Assembly (NCBI GenBank): GCA_026018925.1
Contig: JAKSZU010000005.1
Coordinates: 25,050,779 to 25,114,778 of the forward strand
DNA: 64,000 bases
Source of the DNA: Tupaia tana
Taxonomy: Eukaryota > Chordata > Mammalia > Scandentia > Tupaiidae
Reading direction: 5' to 3'
Both the position numbers and the translations under genes were made by a program. Below, one piece after another: positions 12,262 through 24,080 of the stretch; position 1 is the first letter of the stretch, and every line of letters begins with the position of its first letter. Below the pieces are notes generated by a model. It was not told where the DNA came from. It searched no databases and was given only the letters and a program-made list of their open reading frames with translations.

Positions 12262-12425
12262 AAGAGCCAGACCACATCACAATGTAAAACACACTGCTCT
12301 GGGGATCATCCTACCTCACAAGCTGGGAGGTAGACATAGTTTCAAGACCTTTTTGGTGTTGCTGTCCCTTACTCCCCCATCCCCTCTGTCTCTCTCACTT
12401 ATGGAATAAATATTTTTCTACAAAG
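12262..12425 (+). mobile_element. SINE-7-related, internally deleted
   Basis: Head GAGCCAGACCACATCACAATG, B-box-like GTTTCAAGACC, then directly the CCCTCTGTCTCTCTCAC tail; the 7SL-like part is missing. Confidence 0.55.
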
Positions 12426-13241
12426 AATTTAAAAGTGCTGTACACGGGTATACATTTAAATGGGAGTGAAGCTAAAGTCTGACAATCTATGCTAGATGTC
12501 ACAAAAAATAGAGATTTTTTTGGTGAAAACACTGATGTTGAAGATAAATATGAACACTCTGAACTAAGTAAAATTGTATCACACAATGTTTAAAACATGT
12601 AAAATCCATGTTATGGTTCATCTCAAATCTCAATCCGTAACAATTTATAAATTAAATACATGTAACCTTTTAATTATATCACCTAAATCCACAAAGATTT
12701 ATATCTTCAAACACTCAAAACCTGAAGGTCTATGAAATATGTCATGATAAATCTGCTATTTTATATATCTAAAAAAAAAGTCTATAACAATGTATAAACA
12801 TTTACTGCCAAAAGCACAATGGGGAAAGGAATGGTGGCAGGGGGATAGCTAAGAAAGAAAACGTGCTTTTCTTAACAAGTTTGATTAAGAAAAAACAAAA
12901 ACAAAACCAACCAACCAAACAAAAACCCTCCTACATAAAACATATGAAATTGCGCTCCATTCATCTAGGATTCAGGCAGCAATAGTGCCTCTCACCACCT
13001 AGTCCTCCCCGAGGCATGAGTTAGGTTACCTAAGGTCATAGGTCAGCAGTGAGAACATAGTCAGGAAAACAGGCAGGTTCCCACGGCTACAGAATCCTGC
13101 CCTGAGATCATTAACATTATTTTAAGCAGATCCTAATTTTCTGTCACACTACTGAAAGTGGAAGAGTTTGGATGATTATAATTGAGACAAACTATTACTA
13201 AGTTCAGCTGAACTGTTGTCTTCCTTTCAAAAACACCAAAG

Positions 13242-13466
13242 GACCAGCAGATGGCATAATGGTTGCGTCACTGGACTCCCATGTGGTTTACCGCAGTTCG
13301 AGCCCCGGCAGCTTGAAACTCACGCTGGGCACATGTGTGAGCACGCCCAGAATCCCAAGAGATGAATGGAGAAGAAGGGATTGTGGTGTGGCCATGCCCC
13401 CCAGGGGGGGATTTCTCACTTCTGTCTTTCTGGCAAGTGCACAGCCTTATAGTAAAAGTCTCTCTA

Positions 13467-13498
<32 letters not shown>

Positions 13499-13505
13499 GA
13501 AAGAA
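13242..13505 (+). mobile_element. SINE-L
   Basis: Starts GGACCAGCAGATGGCATAATGG and ends in A-rich/AAAG repeats; likely duplication AAACACCAAA / AAACCCACAAA. Confidence 0.9.
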
Positions 13506-13914
13506 ACCCACAAAAGTCTCCACAAGAGAGGAACCAAACAGTTCTAAGCTTCTAGTAAGTCCAAGTCTTAGGAATAACTGGAACAAAACAGACCTTCATA
13601 AAGACCTTTAAGGCAATTTAATAAAGTGAAATTCTCCTTCAATGAGAAGAATCAAGTAAACAGATAACTTACCCTAGGTTAGCTTACAGAGTTGATTCAA
13701 TATACACTATACAGACTTTTCTGACTTCCAAGTGTATACTCCTTACAGCTTTCCAAATACAATATGGACTGATACCTGCAGGCACCCCAGGATAAAACAA
13801 TATATTCCATATATGGTCTGTATCCGCAGGAACATACAGTGTAAGAGGAGAACCTAGACCAAATCCATGAAAAGTTAAATTACACAATATTTAAATAATT
13901 AAGTGATATCTAGG

Positions 13915-14095
13915 ATTTGTCTCAAAATAATGTGGGAAGGTATAACATGAGGAAGAATAAAGAAGTCACATGGTTAGTCAAGAGATGCTTTTCACTGCAA
14001 CGGTTGACAGGTAAATGGTGGCACATAATATTATTTTGCCTACCTCAATATATGTCCAAGTTTTCTATAATAAAAGAGATTAAAGGGGGGAATAA
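13915..14095 (+). mobile_element. L1 3'-end fragment
   Basis: Ends with AAGTTTTCTATAATAAAAGA, the usual terminus of old L1ME/L1MC-type elements. Short and degenerate. Confidence 0.45.
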
Positions 14096-14269
14096 AAAGA
14101 CTAGGCCTGGTTAAAACAAAATGCAATTCTGAGCATGATTAACTGCCAAATAAGTGAACAAGACAATAACTGCATTAGTTCAGAAAGACACAACCCTTCA
14201 CATAATTTAAAACTAATCACAAGTAAGATATCTACCACACCAAGCAAGGATTAATCTTCAATCAGAGAC

Positions 14270-14825
14270 GTACTGCTGTGAGGGACAGAAGTTAAAGCCC
14301 TCCTGAGTCCCCCCTCTTGTATTCACAGCTGTGTATAATCAATCCCCTCCCCTAGCACGTGAACAGAACCTGGGATTTGCTTCTAACCAACAGATAGAGC
14401 AAAGGTAATGGCTGTCACTTCTGTGATTGTGTTACATTATACAAGACTCCATATGGCTAGCAGACTTGCTCTCTGGCTCCCTTGGTGACTGAAAAAGAAG
14501 CAAGTCACCATGCTGAGCAAGGGCATGGAACCAGAGGCAGCCTCTAAGCACTAAGGGCACCTCCAACCCATAGCCACACCAAAACCAGGGCCTACCCTCA
14601 GTCTCACACCTGCAAGGAACATGTGGCCAACTCCCCCAGAGCCTGGAAAGAAATCTACTGCTAGTGGAGCCTGCAGGTGAGCGGGGGACCCTGGTCACAT
14701 ACTGCAGCCTTGCCAAGGGCACAACTCACCCACAGAAACCATTGTATAATCAATGAGAGTTGGCTTATGCTGCTAGTTGTTAAAATTGTGGTAACTTGTT
14801 AACCAGCACAGAAAATCAATACAAT
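14270..14825 (+). mobile_element. Probable old LTR (MaLR/ERVL type)
   Basis: Segments such as TTGCTTCTAACCAACAGATA and TGGCTGTCACTTCTGTGATT, with an ending like TTGTGGTAACTTGTTAACCAGC, match a common mammalian LTR pattern. Subfamily not determined; no coding potential. Confidence 0.5.
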
Positions 14826-14994
14826 CAGCCTTTTACCTATAAGCTTTTCTCTCATATTTTCAGTTAGAAAGCTCCATATTTGCCATGTTTTATATAATGT
14901 ATGTCTTTAGTTGTGATACTATTTACTTCTTCTAAATTAAAAAAAATATTAACTCTAGACTATGACAGAGAAATTCCATGTTTACCCTACAGCA

Positions 14995-15105
14995 GGGTGA
15001 CCAGATGTCCCAGTTTGCATGCAATAGTTCACACTAGTTGTCGAGATGTAATTAGTAGAACACTTTTTCAGGCCCAAAGTGCCCCAATTTAGACCATAAA
15101 GCATA
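14995..15105. repeat. Possible old DNA-transposon fragment
   Basis: GCAGGGTGACCAGATGTCCCAGTTTG resembles the end of a common mammalian fossil repeat; the other end is not clear. Confidence 0.3.
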
Positions 15106-15501
15106 CGACCACTCAGTCTTACCATAATACCCTCTATGCCAACCGTTATCTTTCCAGGCAAAATTATCTTACTCTTTTCAGTTTGCTCCTACTGCATCCA
15201 CTTCATACCTTTAGTCATTTCAGTAACATTTTGTTGGACTTTTTCCATATTTATAATTTCTTTGGGAAAGAAGCACAATACAATGCCTAAAATACAGACA
15301 TACTTAATAGAGCTTTCTATACAAAGATTCATACCTAACCTGAAATCTGAAGAGTGGTTACCTAAGATACACCCTATATTCCTGAAACTTTAAGTTTCCT
15401 ACTTATACTGCTTAACAAAGGCATATAGCATATAAAGCTTTCTCCCTCTTCCTCTCTCTGTGAGTGCACCTCCCTCTGGAAAAATTTTAAAAATAAAAAA
15501 A

Positions 15502-15780
15502 GGGACCAGCACATGGCATAATGGTTACATCACTGAACTCCCATGTAGTCGACTACAGTTTGAGTCCCAGACCCAGTGGCTTAAAACTCACACCAGGAGT
15601 GTGTGCATGCATGCCCAAAATCCTGAGAGAAGAGTAGAAGAAGAGGACTGCAGTATGGCCATCTCCCCACCCCCGGGGAGGGGGGTGATTTCCTGCTTTC
15701 TGTCTCCTTATCTCTGTCTCTCCAGTGAGTACACGGAGAGCAAAAAAAACCCTCTCTAAAATAAATCATATTAAAAAAAA
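15502..15780 (+). mobile_element. SINE-L
   Basis: Full copy beginning GGGACCAGCACATGGC. It follows 65 bp of a CTCTCTC/A-rich SINE tail remnant (15437-15500). Confidence 0.9.
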
Positions 15781-15789
15781 CACACACAA

Positions 15790-16700
15790 AAGAATTTCTC
15801 TGAATTCTCTGTAGCTATTCCAACTCAAAAGAAAAGATTCAAAGAAGAAAATAAAAAAAATCCTAGTGTTGATTTGAAACCATCATTCAATATAGTTATG
15901 AAATAACAGTAAGAAGTTCTAGAATATGAAATCTTAAATATATATCAACAAGAATATTCATCAAACAAGTATTTTTTGAACTCACTTTTCACTCAATGTG
16001 AACTTACTTTTAAAAAGAAAGTTTCCCTAAGTCCACTGAGAACCTAAAACTCACGGCATCCTGATAACACGGGGCACCCCAAGAGCCCTCATCTTGATTC
16101 TAAGTAGCATCCTCCACAAGAAGGAACCGAGACACTTTAGACTATAAGACTGAGGAAAGAAAAGTACGGGATGAATCCAGAATATCTTATGCCAAAAGGT
16201 AAGAAGTACCCAAAGAAGATGAAGACATGACAAAGGAACAGAGGAAGCAGCTAGAATTCTACTGTCCAAGCCAGGGATAATTGAAACATCAAAATTAATA
16301 ATTATGATAATAGATTATAATCAAGAAAACAAAATAAAAGTTCATCCTGCTATCGATGAATACATAAATAGAAGGGAAACCTCCTTGCAGTAGAATGCCA
16401 ACTGAAATACACAGAAGGAATGACAGTTCTAAGACCAGTAAATGTGATCTGATGAGGAGCAACATAATATAGTCCCCAAAGTATCTCCCTCAAAATTAAT
16501 TACAAACTAACTTGAGAGGGAAAAAACTGGCAGACCAGTATTCCTGTTAAAAAATGCACAGTCTGAATTTGAACTGAATCTTGAAGAAACATTAGCCAAA
16601 CCCAAACTGAGGAATTATTTTATATGTAAAATAGTTGCTTATTCTCCTCCAAAACACCCAGGTCAATAAAGACCATAAAAGGCCCAGGAATGATTACTAA
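15790..16700. other. Unassigned intronic sequence
   Basis: AT-rich, nothing recognised; possibly very old L1 or DNA-transposon sequence. Confidence 0.35.
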
Positions 16701-16708
16701 AGAACACT

Positions 16709-17012
16709 AAAAGCCCGGCACCAATAGCACATGCTGCTAAGATACTATGTCCCACAGGCTAGAACCACATAGGAGGCCTGTGTTCAATTCCCACCCCAAC
16801 CTAAGGGCAAGACACAGGGGCATACTGGTAATTCCAGTGACTGGGGAGGCTAAGGCAGGAGATCACAAGCACAAGGCTGGCCCCGGACAGCATAAAGAGA
16901 TCCTATCTTTAAAAAAAAAAAGCACATGTTTATAGTCTCGGGTGGCAAGCTGAGGCAGAAGGAATATGCTAAGGAAGACTCTATTTGTTAAAAAAAAAAA
17001 AAAAAAGAAAGA
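16709..17012 (+). mobile_element. SINE-7 with two 7SL-like monomers
   Basis: tRNA-like head with TGTTCAATTCC; first 7SL-like part GTAATTCCAGTGACTGGGGA, GGCTAAGGCAGGAGATCAC, AAAGAGATCCTATCTTT-A(11). A second, partial one (16923-17012) reads GTTTATAGTCTCGGG, AGCTGAGGCAGAAGG, GACTCTATTTGTT-A. This mirrors the order of Alu. Confidence 0.8.
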
Positions 17013-17058
17013 AAGAAAAAAGGATAACCTGAAAGTACATGACAAATATACTACACAA

Positions 17059-17485
17059 GGAGCCAGCAAGTGGCATGGTGGTTAAGGTACTAGACTCCCA
17101 CATGGCCAACTACGGTTCAAGTCTTGGACCTGGTGGCTTGCTTTTTCACTTTCTCTCTCTCTCTGTTTCTCTCTGGTGAGTACACACATGACCCATAGAA
17201 AACTTAAAAACAATACTAACAAGGGCCTGCAGGTGGCATGGTGGTTAAGGGTGCTAGACTCCCACATGGCCAACTACGGTTCGAGTCCCAGACCTGGTGG
17301 CTTGCTTTCTCACTTTCCTCTCTCTCTCTCTCTCTCTCACACACTCTCACTCTCACGCTCTCTCACTCTGTCCCTCTCTGGTCATACTAAAAATAAATAC
17401 ATAAATAACTAAATAAACTTAAATAAAAATAATTATTTAAAAATAATAATAAATAAATAGAATAAAATAAATAATTTTATTTAAA
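17059..17485 (+). mobile_element. Dimeric SINE-S with one shared duplication
   Basis: Two head-to-tail units (17059-17220 and 17222-17485) lie inside a single duplication, AAATATACTACACAA (17044-17058, 17486-17500). The first unit ends with the SINE-L-like TGGTGAGTACACACATGACC. Confidence 0.92.
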
Positions 17486-18422
17486 AAATATACTACACAA
17501 AACCTTTAAATGAACACTATTGGGTCTACTAACAAACTTTCAAAATGGACTGGATTAGATAATAATATTTTTAATTACACTGTTTATAACAGACAATATC
17601 CTTGTTCATGGGAAATACACACTGAAGAATCTAAGAGTAAGGTGACACATTTCTCTAAATTATTCTCAAGTAGTTCAGATGAAATGATACACGCACATGT
17701 TCACGCATAAACACACATTTGACAAGCAAAGTTAGCAAAATGTAGAAAGCCAGTGGATTTATATAAAGAATATTTGGCAATTGTATTATTCTTGTAACTT
17801 TTCAGTAAATCAAAGTCATATTTAAAAAGACATCATAGTAGCCTGTTTAGAGGGGCTTCCATGACAAAATGTGAAATAATTTCAACATCAAACTAATGAC
17901 TGCAATTGATTATCAAAGAATTGAACTGGTATTAAAACTGAATAAATAAAAATCTATCTTGGCACTCAAAGAGAAAGAGTAAAACAAGAAAGAGGAAAAA
18001 CTCATCCACAGCCTGGTAGGAGTACCAACCAACCAATTTTAAACACTGAGAACTGAAGATATTTACTGTGCCTTTTATGGAGAAACTACTATTCAACTTC
18101 AGTTAATCAAAGAAAGTTGTTCTTTTACAGAAAATGTCTGTTAATACGGAGGAGATAACAAAATAAGAAAATTAGCAATTTGCAAGACCCAACAAAATAA
18201 ATGAAACTACCCTAATCTTCAACAGGTGCACTGAGAACAAGACTTCAGCAACTCCCAAATCCCTCAGATTACAAATTGCAAAATAAAATATTTCATTTAC
18301 AATGAAGCTATCTGGTGGTTTTCACTGTAATCAAGTTATCAAACTCAGCATCACTTAGTGACGCCAATGCCATCATTCCCTTATGATAAAACACAGTATG
18401 ACAGTATGAGTTCACAACGTCG

Positions 18423-18688
18423 TTTTTTTCCTTTTTTTTTTTCCTTTTTGTTGTTTTTGTTTTTGTTTTGCTATAGGGCATGTGTGCTCAACAGAGAAAC
18501 TGAAAGTAAGAAATCACCACCTGGGAGTATGGCCATGCTGCAATCCTTTCTACTCTTTATCTCCTCTCAGGACTTGGGACAAGCATGACACGCTCCCAGC
18601 AGGAGTTTCAACCACCCAGTCTGGTACTCCAACTGTGGTCAGCCACATGGGAGTCCAATGCCTTAACCACTACGCAACCTGCTGGCCC
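18423..18688 (-). mobile_element. SINE-L, old
   Basis: Poly(T)/TTTTG tail on the plus strand, then GCTATAGGGCATGTGTGCTC and a diverged head ending AACCTGCTGGCCCC. Confidence 0.9.
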
Positions 18689-18749
18689 CATAACATCACC
18701 TTACAAATATTCTTCGCTAAACAATGTCTAATATCAAGCTCTTATTTTA

Positions 18750-19014
18750 TTTTTTTAGCGAGAGAGATTTTTGCTATAGGGTGTGTGCACTTGCCAGAGA
18801 GACAGAGAGAAACAGAAAGACAGAAAGCGAGAAATTATCCCCCAAAGGGTATGGCTACACCACAATCCCTTCTCATCCAGTCTCCCCTTGGGATCTTGGG
18901 CATATACACACATGTGCCCAGCATAAGTTTTAAGCCACCGGCGCCAGGCCTCGAAACGCGGTACACTATGTGGGAGTCCAGCAACGTAACTATTACACCA
19001 TCTGCTGCTCCCAG
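18750..19014 (-). mobile_element. SINE-L
   Basis: Flanked by TATCAAGCTCTT and TATCAAGCCTTT; body includes GCTATAGGGTGTGTGCAC. Confidence 0.9.
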
Positions 19015-19039
19015 TATCAAGCCTTTAAATTAATTTCTA

Positions 19040-19625
19040 CCTTATAGCAAAGACAAAGGACATAGGAGCAAATTAAAAGACACCACAAAGAAACATTCAA
19101 GCAAATTCTATGAAACAACCAGTCCTGTCTGTTCAGAAAGTCAGTGTCAGGGGAGAAAAAAGGAACTTGAGAGACTGCTCTTGATAGAAACTGAAGAGAT
19201 AACCAAATGAAACAACCTCATGAGAAGCAAACCTTGATTGGACAATGGTTCAATAAAACAAAACAAAATGACAATAGAAGACAATTTTCATATAACTAGG
19301 GCAGGGCCAGCAGGTGGCGTGGTAATTAAGGCACTAGACTCCCACATGGGCAAATGGGGTTCAAGTCCTGAACTAGGCAGCTTGAAACTCACACTGGGCA
19401 TATGTGCATGTGCACCCAAAAATCCCAGGAGCAGAATGGAAGAGAAAGAATTGTGGCACGGCCATTCCCCCTTGGGGGTGATTTCTTACCTTTCCTCTTA
19501 CTGTTTCTCTCCAGCAAGCACGTGACCTATGGCCAAAACCTTTTTTAAAAAAATACAAATATTGGGGCAACTGGAATGTGGTCAGGTTGTTAGACAGCAT
19601 AAGTAAATAACCTCCACTTTCCTTA
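19040..19625 (+). mobile_element. L1 3'-UTR-like fragment with nested SINE
   Basis: AACCTTGATTGGACAATGG and ATTGGGGCAACTGGAATGTG, typical of old L1 3' UTRs, flank a SINE-L at 19304-19553. No coding potential. Confidence 0.5.
19304..19553 (+). mobile_element. SINE-L inserted in L1
   Basis: GGGCCAGCAGGTGGCGTGG head with SINE-L central body and CCTATGGCCAAAACC end; inserted in an L1 3'-UTR-like fragment. Confidence 0.92.
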
Positions 19626-19899
19626 GGTAAGAAAATGGGAGTTATGTAGAATTAGGCCCTTATGCTTAGATGATGCATCTGGGGACTGCCGGCTTATTCA
19701 TTCCCTAGTATTCCATTCCCTTATTAAATATGTGTATGCCATTCAGTGGAAACGTTAAGATGTTTCACTAGAACCCAAGTGAAAGAAGAGATCAGTGCAA
19801 CCCAGGAGTACAAAGCGAAGACCCTAATCCCCAGAAGAAGTCCCTGATACTGAATGACCCGCCACTGTACTGCACAGAGCTCACCCATGCCTCTGTCCC

Positions 19900-20110
19900 C
19901 CTTCCCCTTTTCACTTACAGAATTACTGTGCAAATTAAATGAGTTAATGCATGGCGAACGGTGTAGAACAATGCCAAGCACACAGGAAGTACAACCTCTC
20001 TGTTGACAGATACCACTTTGGCCCATTTTATAGATGAGATCTTAAGGAGGTTCAGGTGATTTCTCCAGTCTAGGTGTAATTTCTAAGGAACACAGGGGAA
20101 CTGGAGCACA
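19900..20110 (+). repeat. MIR-related fragments
   Basis: AATTAAATGAGTTAATGCATG, GTGTAGAACAATGCCAAGC and CCCATTTTATAGATGAGATC correspond to MIR segments, though the order implies two fragments. Confidence 0.6.
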
Positions 20111-20114
20111 GGCC

Positions 20115-21165
20115 TTGACTTCTGTATCACATGCAGACCTCTCATTCCTCCCGGCGCCTCCCCACTTCTTCTCAAACGGCAGGAAGGGAAATAACTCATT
20201 TCCCAGTGAGTGTCCTTGAAAACTGACAAAAGACCTGGAATTCTGAGCCAGCCACACCTTTTCCTATATGACAACGGTAACCCCTAAGGATCATCTGCTT
20301 TCCGTAATGTTTAAAGTATGACAACAATAGTGCTAAAACATACCTTTGTCCATTTGGCTAAAAAATCAAACCTCATCACTGTTTCTATGGAAAACGAGTA
20401 ATAAGCTCCAAACAACTGTTGGTGGAAGGCTCCCTGCATAGCCATTTTCTTCCAATGCTTGTTATTCCAGTTTGGTAGCTTTTCAAAGGCAAAGACAAAT
20501 TAATAATAATTTAAACCGGCTCCCACATAACTTCAATCTAAATTATTATGTTGAAGGAGTTCATTTGGAATCTGCTCATCACTGTGAAGAATCATGATCT
20601 CTGATTTAGTTCCCATGCAATAATTATTTGCTACCATAAAGGGCTTGTTTTCAAAGGTCTCTTAAATTCCAACTCTATGAATTCTCTAACATTCAATTTT
20701 TATTATCAATAGAGAAAACAGAGGTTACAGAATGGAAAAGCGAAAAAAGGTCTGATTTTGTGAGTTCTAGTACTTATAATTAATTAGAAGCATCTATAAG
20801 ACAGTGTTTAAAATACTTAAGGATCCAAATGTTCTTTTAAAAATTTTGTTAGCCATGCACAGAAGACAAGAACATACGTGAAAATGACAGTAGTCAACAT
20901 ATAACCTGCCTGGCATTTACCCATCTCTTTCCTACTAACTTAAAGAATTCTTCAGGTTTCATATTTAAAAAAGAAGAAAAAAGTTACTAGTTACTAGTCA
21001 TTAATTAATGGGTTATGGATGATCTTTTATTTCTTTTTTTTTATACATTTCTGTCCTCCATAAATACTTATTTCTTTTATGATCAGTAAAATAATAACAT
21101 TTCTTCAAAAATATCCATGTTATTAGAAGAAAATAGAATGTCAAAGGCTATGGCTATGAGGTGGT
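20115..21165. other. Unassigned AT-rich intronic sequence
   Basis: About 1 kb without recognised repeats, a relatively long repeat-free stretch for this window. Confidence 0.4.
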
Positions 21166-21166
21166 A

Positions 21167-21330
21167 GGGCTGGCAGGTGGCATGGTGGTTAAGGCACTGC
21201 ACTCCCACAGGCCGATCATGGTCCCAGACCTGACAGCCTCCTTTCTCACTTTCCCTCTCTCTCTCTGCTTGTTTCTCTCTGGTCAAATTTTTAAAATAAT
21301 AATAATGATAAATAAAACTAAATAAATATT
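21167..21330 (+). mobile_element. SINE-S
   Basis: GGGCTGGCAGGTGGCATGG head; the B-box region is deleted to ATGGTCCCAGACC; TCTCTGGTCAAATTTTTAAA end. Confidence 0.9.
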
Positions 21331-21460
21331 TGAAATAAAAAGGCTGTAAATAGAGGGTAGGGAAGGGAACAGTAGTTATAGAAAGGAGAATTAAGCAACT
21401 AGTGAGCTACATCCACTTCCAGAAAATGTCAGCCACCATAAGATTAGTGCAAAATTAAGT

Positions 21461-21740
21461 ATAATCAGCCCTCTGGACACAAAGGTTTTGAATTCCTAGA
21501 TCCAACCAACTGTACACTGAAACTATTCCCCACCACAAAAATAGAAAGTAACAGTATAAGACATAATCAAAATTTAACATACAGTATAACAACTATTTAC
21601 ATAGAATTTACATTGTATTGGGTATCATAAGTAATGCAGAGGTTACTTAAATTACACAAGAGGATGTGCACAGGTTATATGCAAATATGGTGTTATGGTA
21701 CATAAAGGGACCACCACAGGGGGGTTCGGATGCCAAGGGA
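21461..21740 (+). mobile_element. Tigger/MER2-like DNA transposon fossil
   Basis: Recognisable MER2-type segments: ACAGTATAACAACTATTTAC, CATTGTATTGGGTATCATAA, GAGGATGTGCACAGGTTAT, and a terminal part reading TGCCAAGGGACAATTT. Old and non-autonomous. Confidence 0.75.
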
Positions 21741-22007
21741 CAATTTATATAGTTCCACCCCATGGAGCTCCAATGCTGGCTTATAACTGGGTTTAGAGAT
21801 ATTTAAACTAGCTTAAAAGATAACTAAATGAACCAACTGCTATTCTGACTGATAAATTAGGGTTCCCTAATTCCCTACCTTGCTTCTAAAACGAATTATG
21901 ATAGCAATAGTCCTGTAAGTCATCTGTTATGGGTTGAACTGTGTTCCCTAAAAGAGATATATTGAAGTCCTAAACTCCTCCAGTATTTTACAATGTAGCC
22001 TTATTTA

Positions 22008-22258
22008 TTATATTATTAATATTTTTGCTATAGGGCATGTGCACTTGCCAGAGAGACAGAGAGACAGAAAGCGAGAAATCACCCCCACCCCCACCCCAGG
22101 GAGATGGCCACGTCGCAATTCCTTCCCCTCCATTCTCCTCTTGGGATTTTGAGCATGTACGCACATGCTTAAGTTTTAAGCCACCAGATCCAGGACTCGA
22201 ACTGCAGTCGCCTATGTGTGAATCCAGCAACATAACCATTAGGTCATCTGCTAGTCCC
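22008..22258 (-). mobile_element. SINE-L inserted in MLT1-like LTR
   Basis: Perfect duplication TAGCCTTATTTA (21996-22007, 22259-22270). Confidence 0.95.
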
Positions 22259-22519
22259 TAGCCTTATTTAGTAATAGTCTTTGCAGTGGTAATCGGGTTA
22301 AAATGAGGTCATTATGGTGGCCCCTAAAATACAACTGCTATCCTCATAAGACGATATTTAGATACAGACACACACAAAAGGAAAACACATGATGAGACAC
22401 AGGGAGAAGAGGGCTACTGACGAACACTGGAGGCTACCAGATGCTAAGAGAGAGGCCTGAAACAGACCCTTCTCTAGCATGTCCAAAGCAGGTATGGTCC
22501 CGCCAACACCTTGATTTTG

Positions 22520-22786
22520 TTTTTTTTTTTTCTTTTTTTGGAGAGGTTTTTGCTATAGGGCGCGTGCGCTCGCCAGACAGACAGAGACAGAGAGATAGAA
22601 AGCAGGAAATCACCCCCCAGGGGGGATGGCCACGCCGCAATCCCTTCTCCTCCATTCTCCTCTCGGGATCTTGGGCATGCACGCACACGCGCCCGGCGTG
22701 AGTTTAAGCCACCGGGTCCGGGACTCGAACCGCAGTCAACTACGTGGGAGTCCAGCAACATAGCCATTACGCTAACTGCTGGTCCC
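22520..22786 (-). mobile_element. SINE-L, CGAG B-box subtype, inserted in MLT1-like LTR
   Basis: Perfect 17-bp duplication CCAACACCTTGATTTTG (22503-22519, 22787-22803). B-box-like motif GGTTCGAGTCC intact; many CpGs kept. Confidence 0.96.
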
Positions 22787-22952
22787 CCAACACCTTGATT
22801 TTGGACTTCTGGCATCCATAATTATGAAATAGTAAATTTCTGTTTGTTCTAAGCCACCTGGTGGATGGCACCTGTTAGGGAAGCCCTAGAAAACTAATAC
22901 ACCATCTTGTAATTCTATGTGGCCTGACATACCCATACCCACTGTCTTTTAA

Positions 22953-23478
22953 GGTTTTTGCCATAGGGTCTTGCCAGAGACAGACAGAAATAGTGAGAGG
23001 GAAAGTGAGAAATCATGCCTAGGGAACCAGCAGTTAGCGTAATGGCTATGTCGCTGGATCCCACGTAGTCGACCGCGGTTCGCGTCTCGGACCAGGTGGC
23101 TTACAACTCACGCCGGGCGCGTGTGCGTGCATGCCCAAGATCCCGAGAGGAGAATGGAGGAGAAGGAATTGCGGCGTGACCATCCCCCCTGGGGGGTGAT
23201 TTCTCGCTTTCTGTCTCTATCTCTCTCTCTCTGTCTGTCTGGCGAGCGCACGCGCCCTATAGCGAAAAACCTCTCCAAAAAAAAAAAAAAAAAAAAAAAG
23301 AAATCATGCCTAGAAGGATGGCCACGCCACAATCCCTTCTTCACCATTCTCTTCCTGGGATTTGGGCACACAGGCAAACATACTTGGCATGATTTTCAAG
23401 TCACTGGGTCTGGGACTCGAACCTTGGTCAGCCATGTAGGAGTCTAGAGTCTTAACCACAATGCTACCTGCTGGCCCC
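22953..23478 (-). mobile_element. SINE-L, old, split by a younger SINE-L
   Basis: Its two halves (22953-23022 and 23299-23478) join across the insertion at 23023-23298 and share the duplication AGAAATCATGCCTAG. Confidence 0.9.
23023..23298 (+). mobile_element. SINE-L, young CGCG B-box subtype, nested
   Basis: CpG-rich copy starting GGAACCAGCAGTTAGCG, with GGTTCGCGTCT. Perfect 15-bp duplication AGAAATCATGCCTAG (23008-23022, 23299-23313) lies inside an older SINE-L. Confidence 0.96.
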
Positions 23479-23496
23479 CATAGCCAGTTTTTTGCT

Positions 23497-23753
23497 AGGA
23501 CCAGCTGTTGGTATAATGGTTATGTCGCTAGACTACCATGTAGTTGACTGCGGTTCAAGTCCCGGACACAGTAGCTTAAACTCACACTGGGAGTGTGTGC
23601 GTGCGTGTCCAGGATCCCGAGAGGATAAAGGAGAAGGAACTGAGGCATGGCCATCCCCTCAGGGAGTGATTTGTCGCTTTCTGTCTCTCTGTCTTTCTGG
23701 TGAGCACACATGCCCTACAGCAAAAACCTCTCAAAAAAAAAAAAAAAAAAAAA
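23497..23753 (+). mobile_element. SINE-L
   Basis: GGACCAGCTGTTGGTATAATGG head, GGTTCAAGTCC B-box-like motif, poly(A) tail. Confidence 0.92.
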
Positions 23754-24080
23754 GAGCTAGCATTGCACATTTTATATATAGAATAAATACATAACCTAAA
23801 GCCACAATAACACACACTCATTTAGCTTGTTTCCAATTTTCTTACAAATGTCTTCTGGAAAAATATTTGTAACATTTAACTATAACAATAAATTATCACC
23901 TGAGACATAACAATTCTGAATTAATCTAATCATTCCAACTTAAAAGTTGATATACTATACTGTAACTGACATGTCAAAAAAGAAAATACTTTCAACTGAA
24001 AAAAATACAAACATTTAACATAAACCACAATTTAAGGATATAAAAGGTCATCAAAAAGTTCATAGAAAATGCTTATTATG

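Larger units (their letters stand above)
21925..22905 (+). mobile_element. MLT1-like (MaLR) solo LTR carrying two SINE insertions
   Basis: Body reads GGTTGAACTGTGTTCCC... then GGACTTCTGGCATCCATAAT, TCTGTTTGTTCTAAGCCACC and CCTAGAAAACTAATACA, typical of MaLR LTR 3' ends. It is split by SINE-L copies at 22008-22258 and 22520-22786. No internal coding region is seen. Confidence 0.75.
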
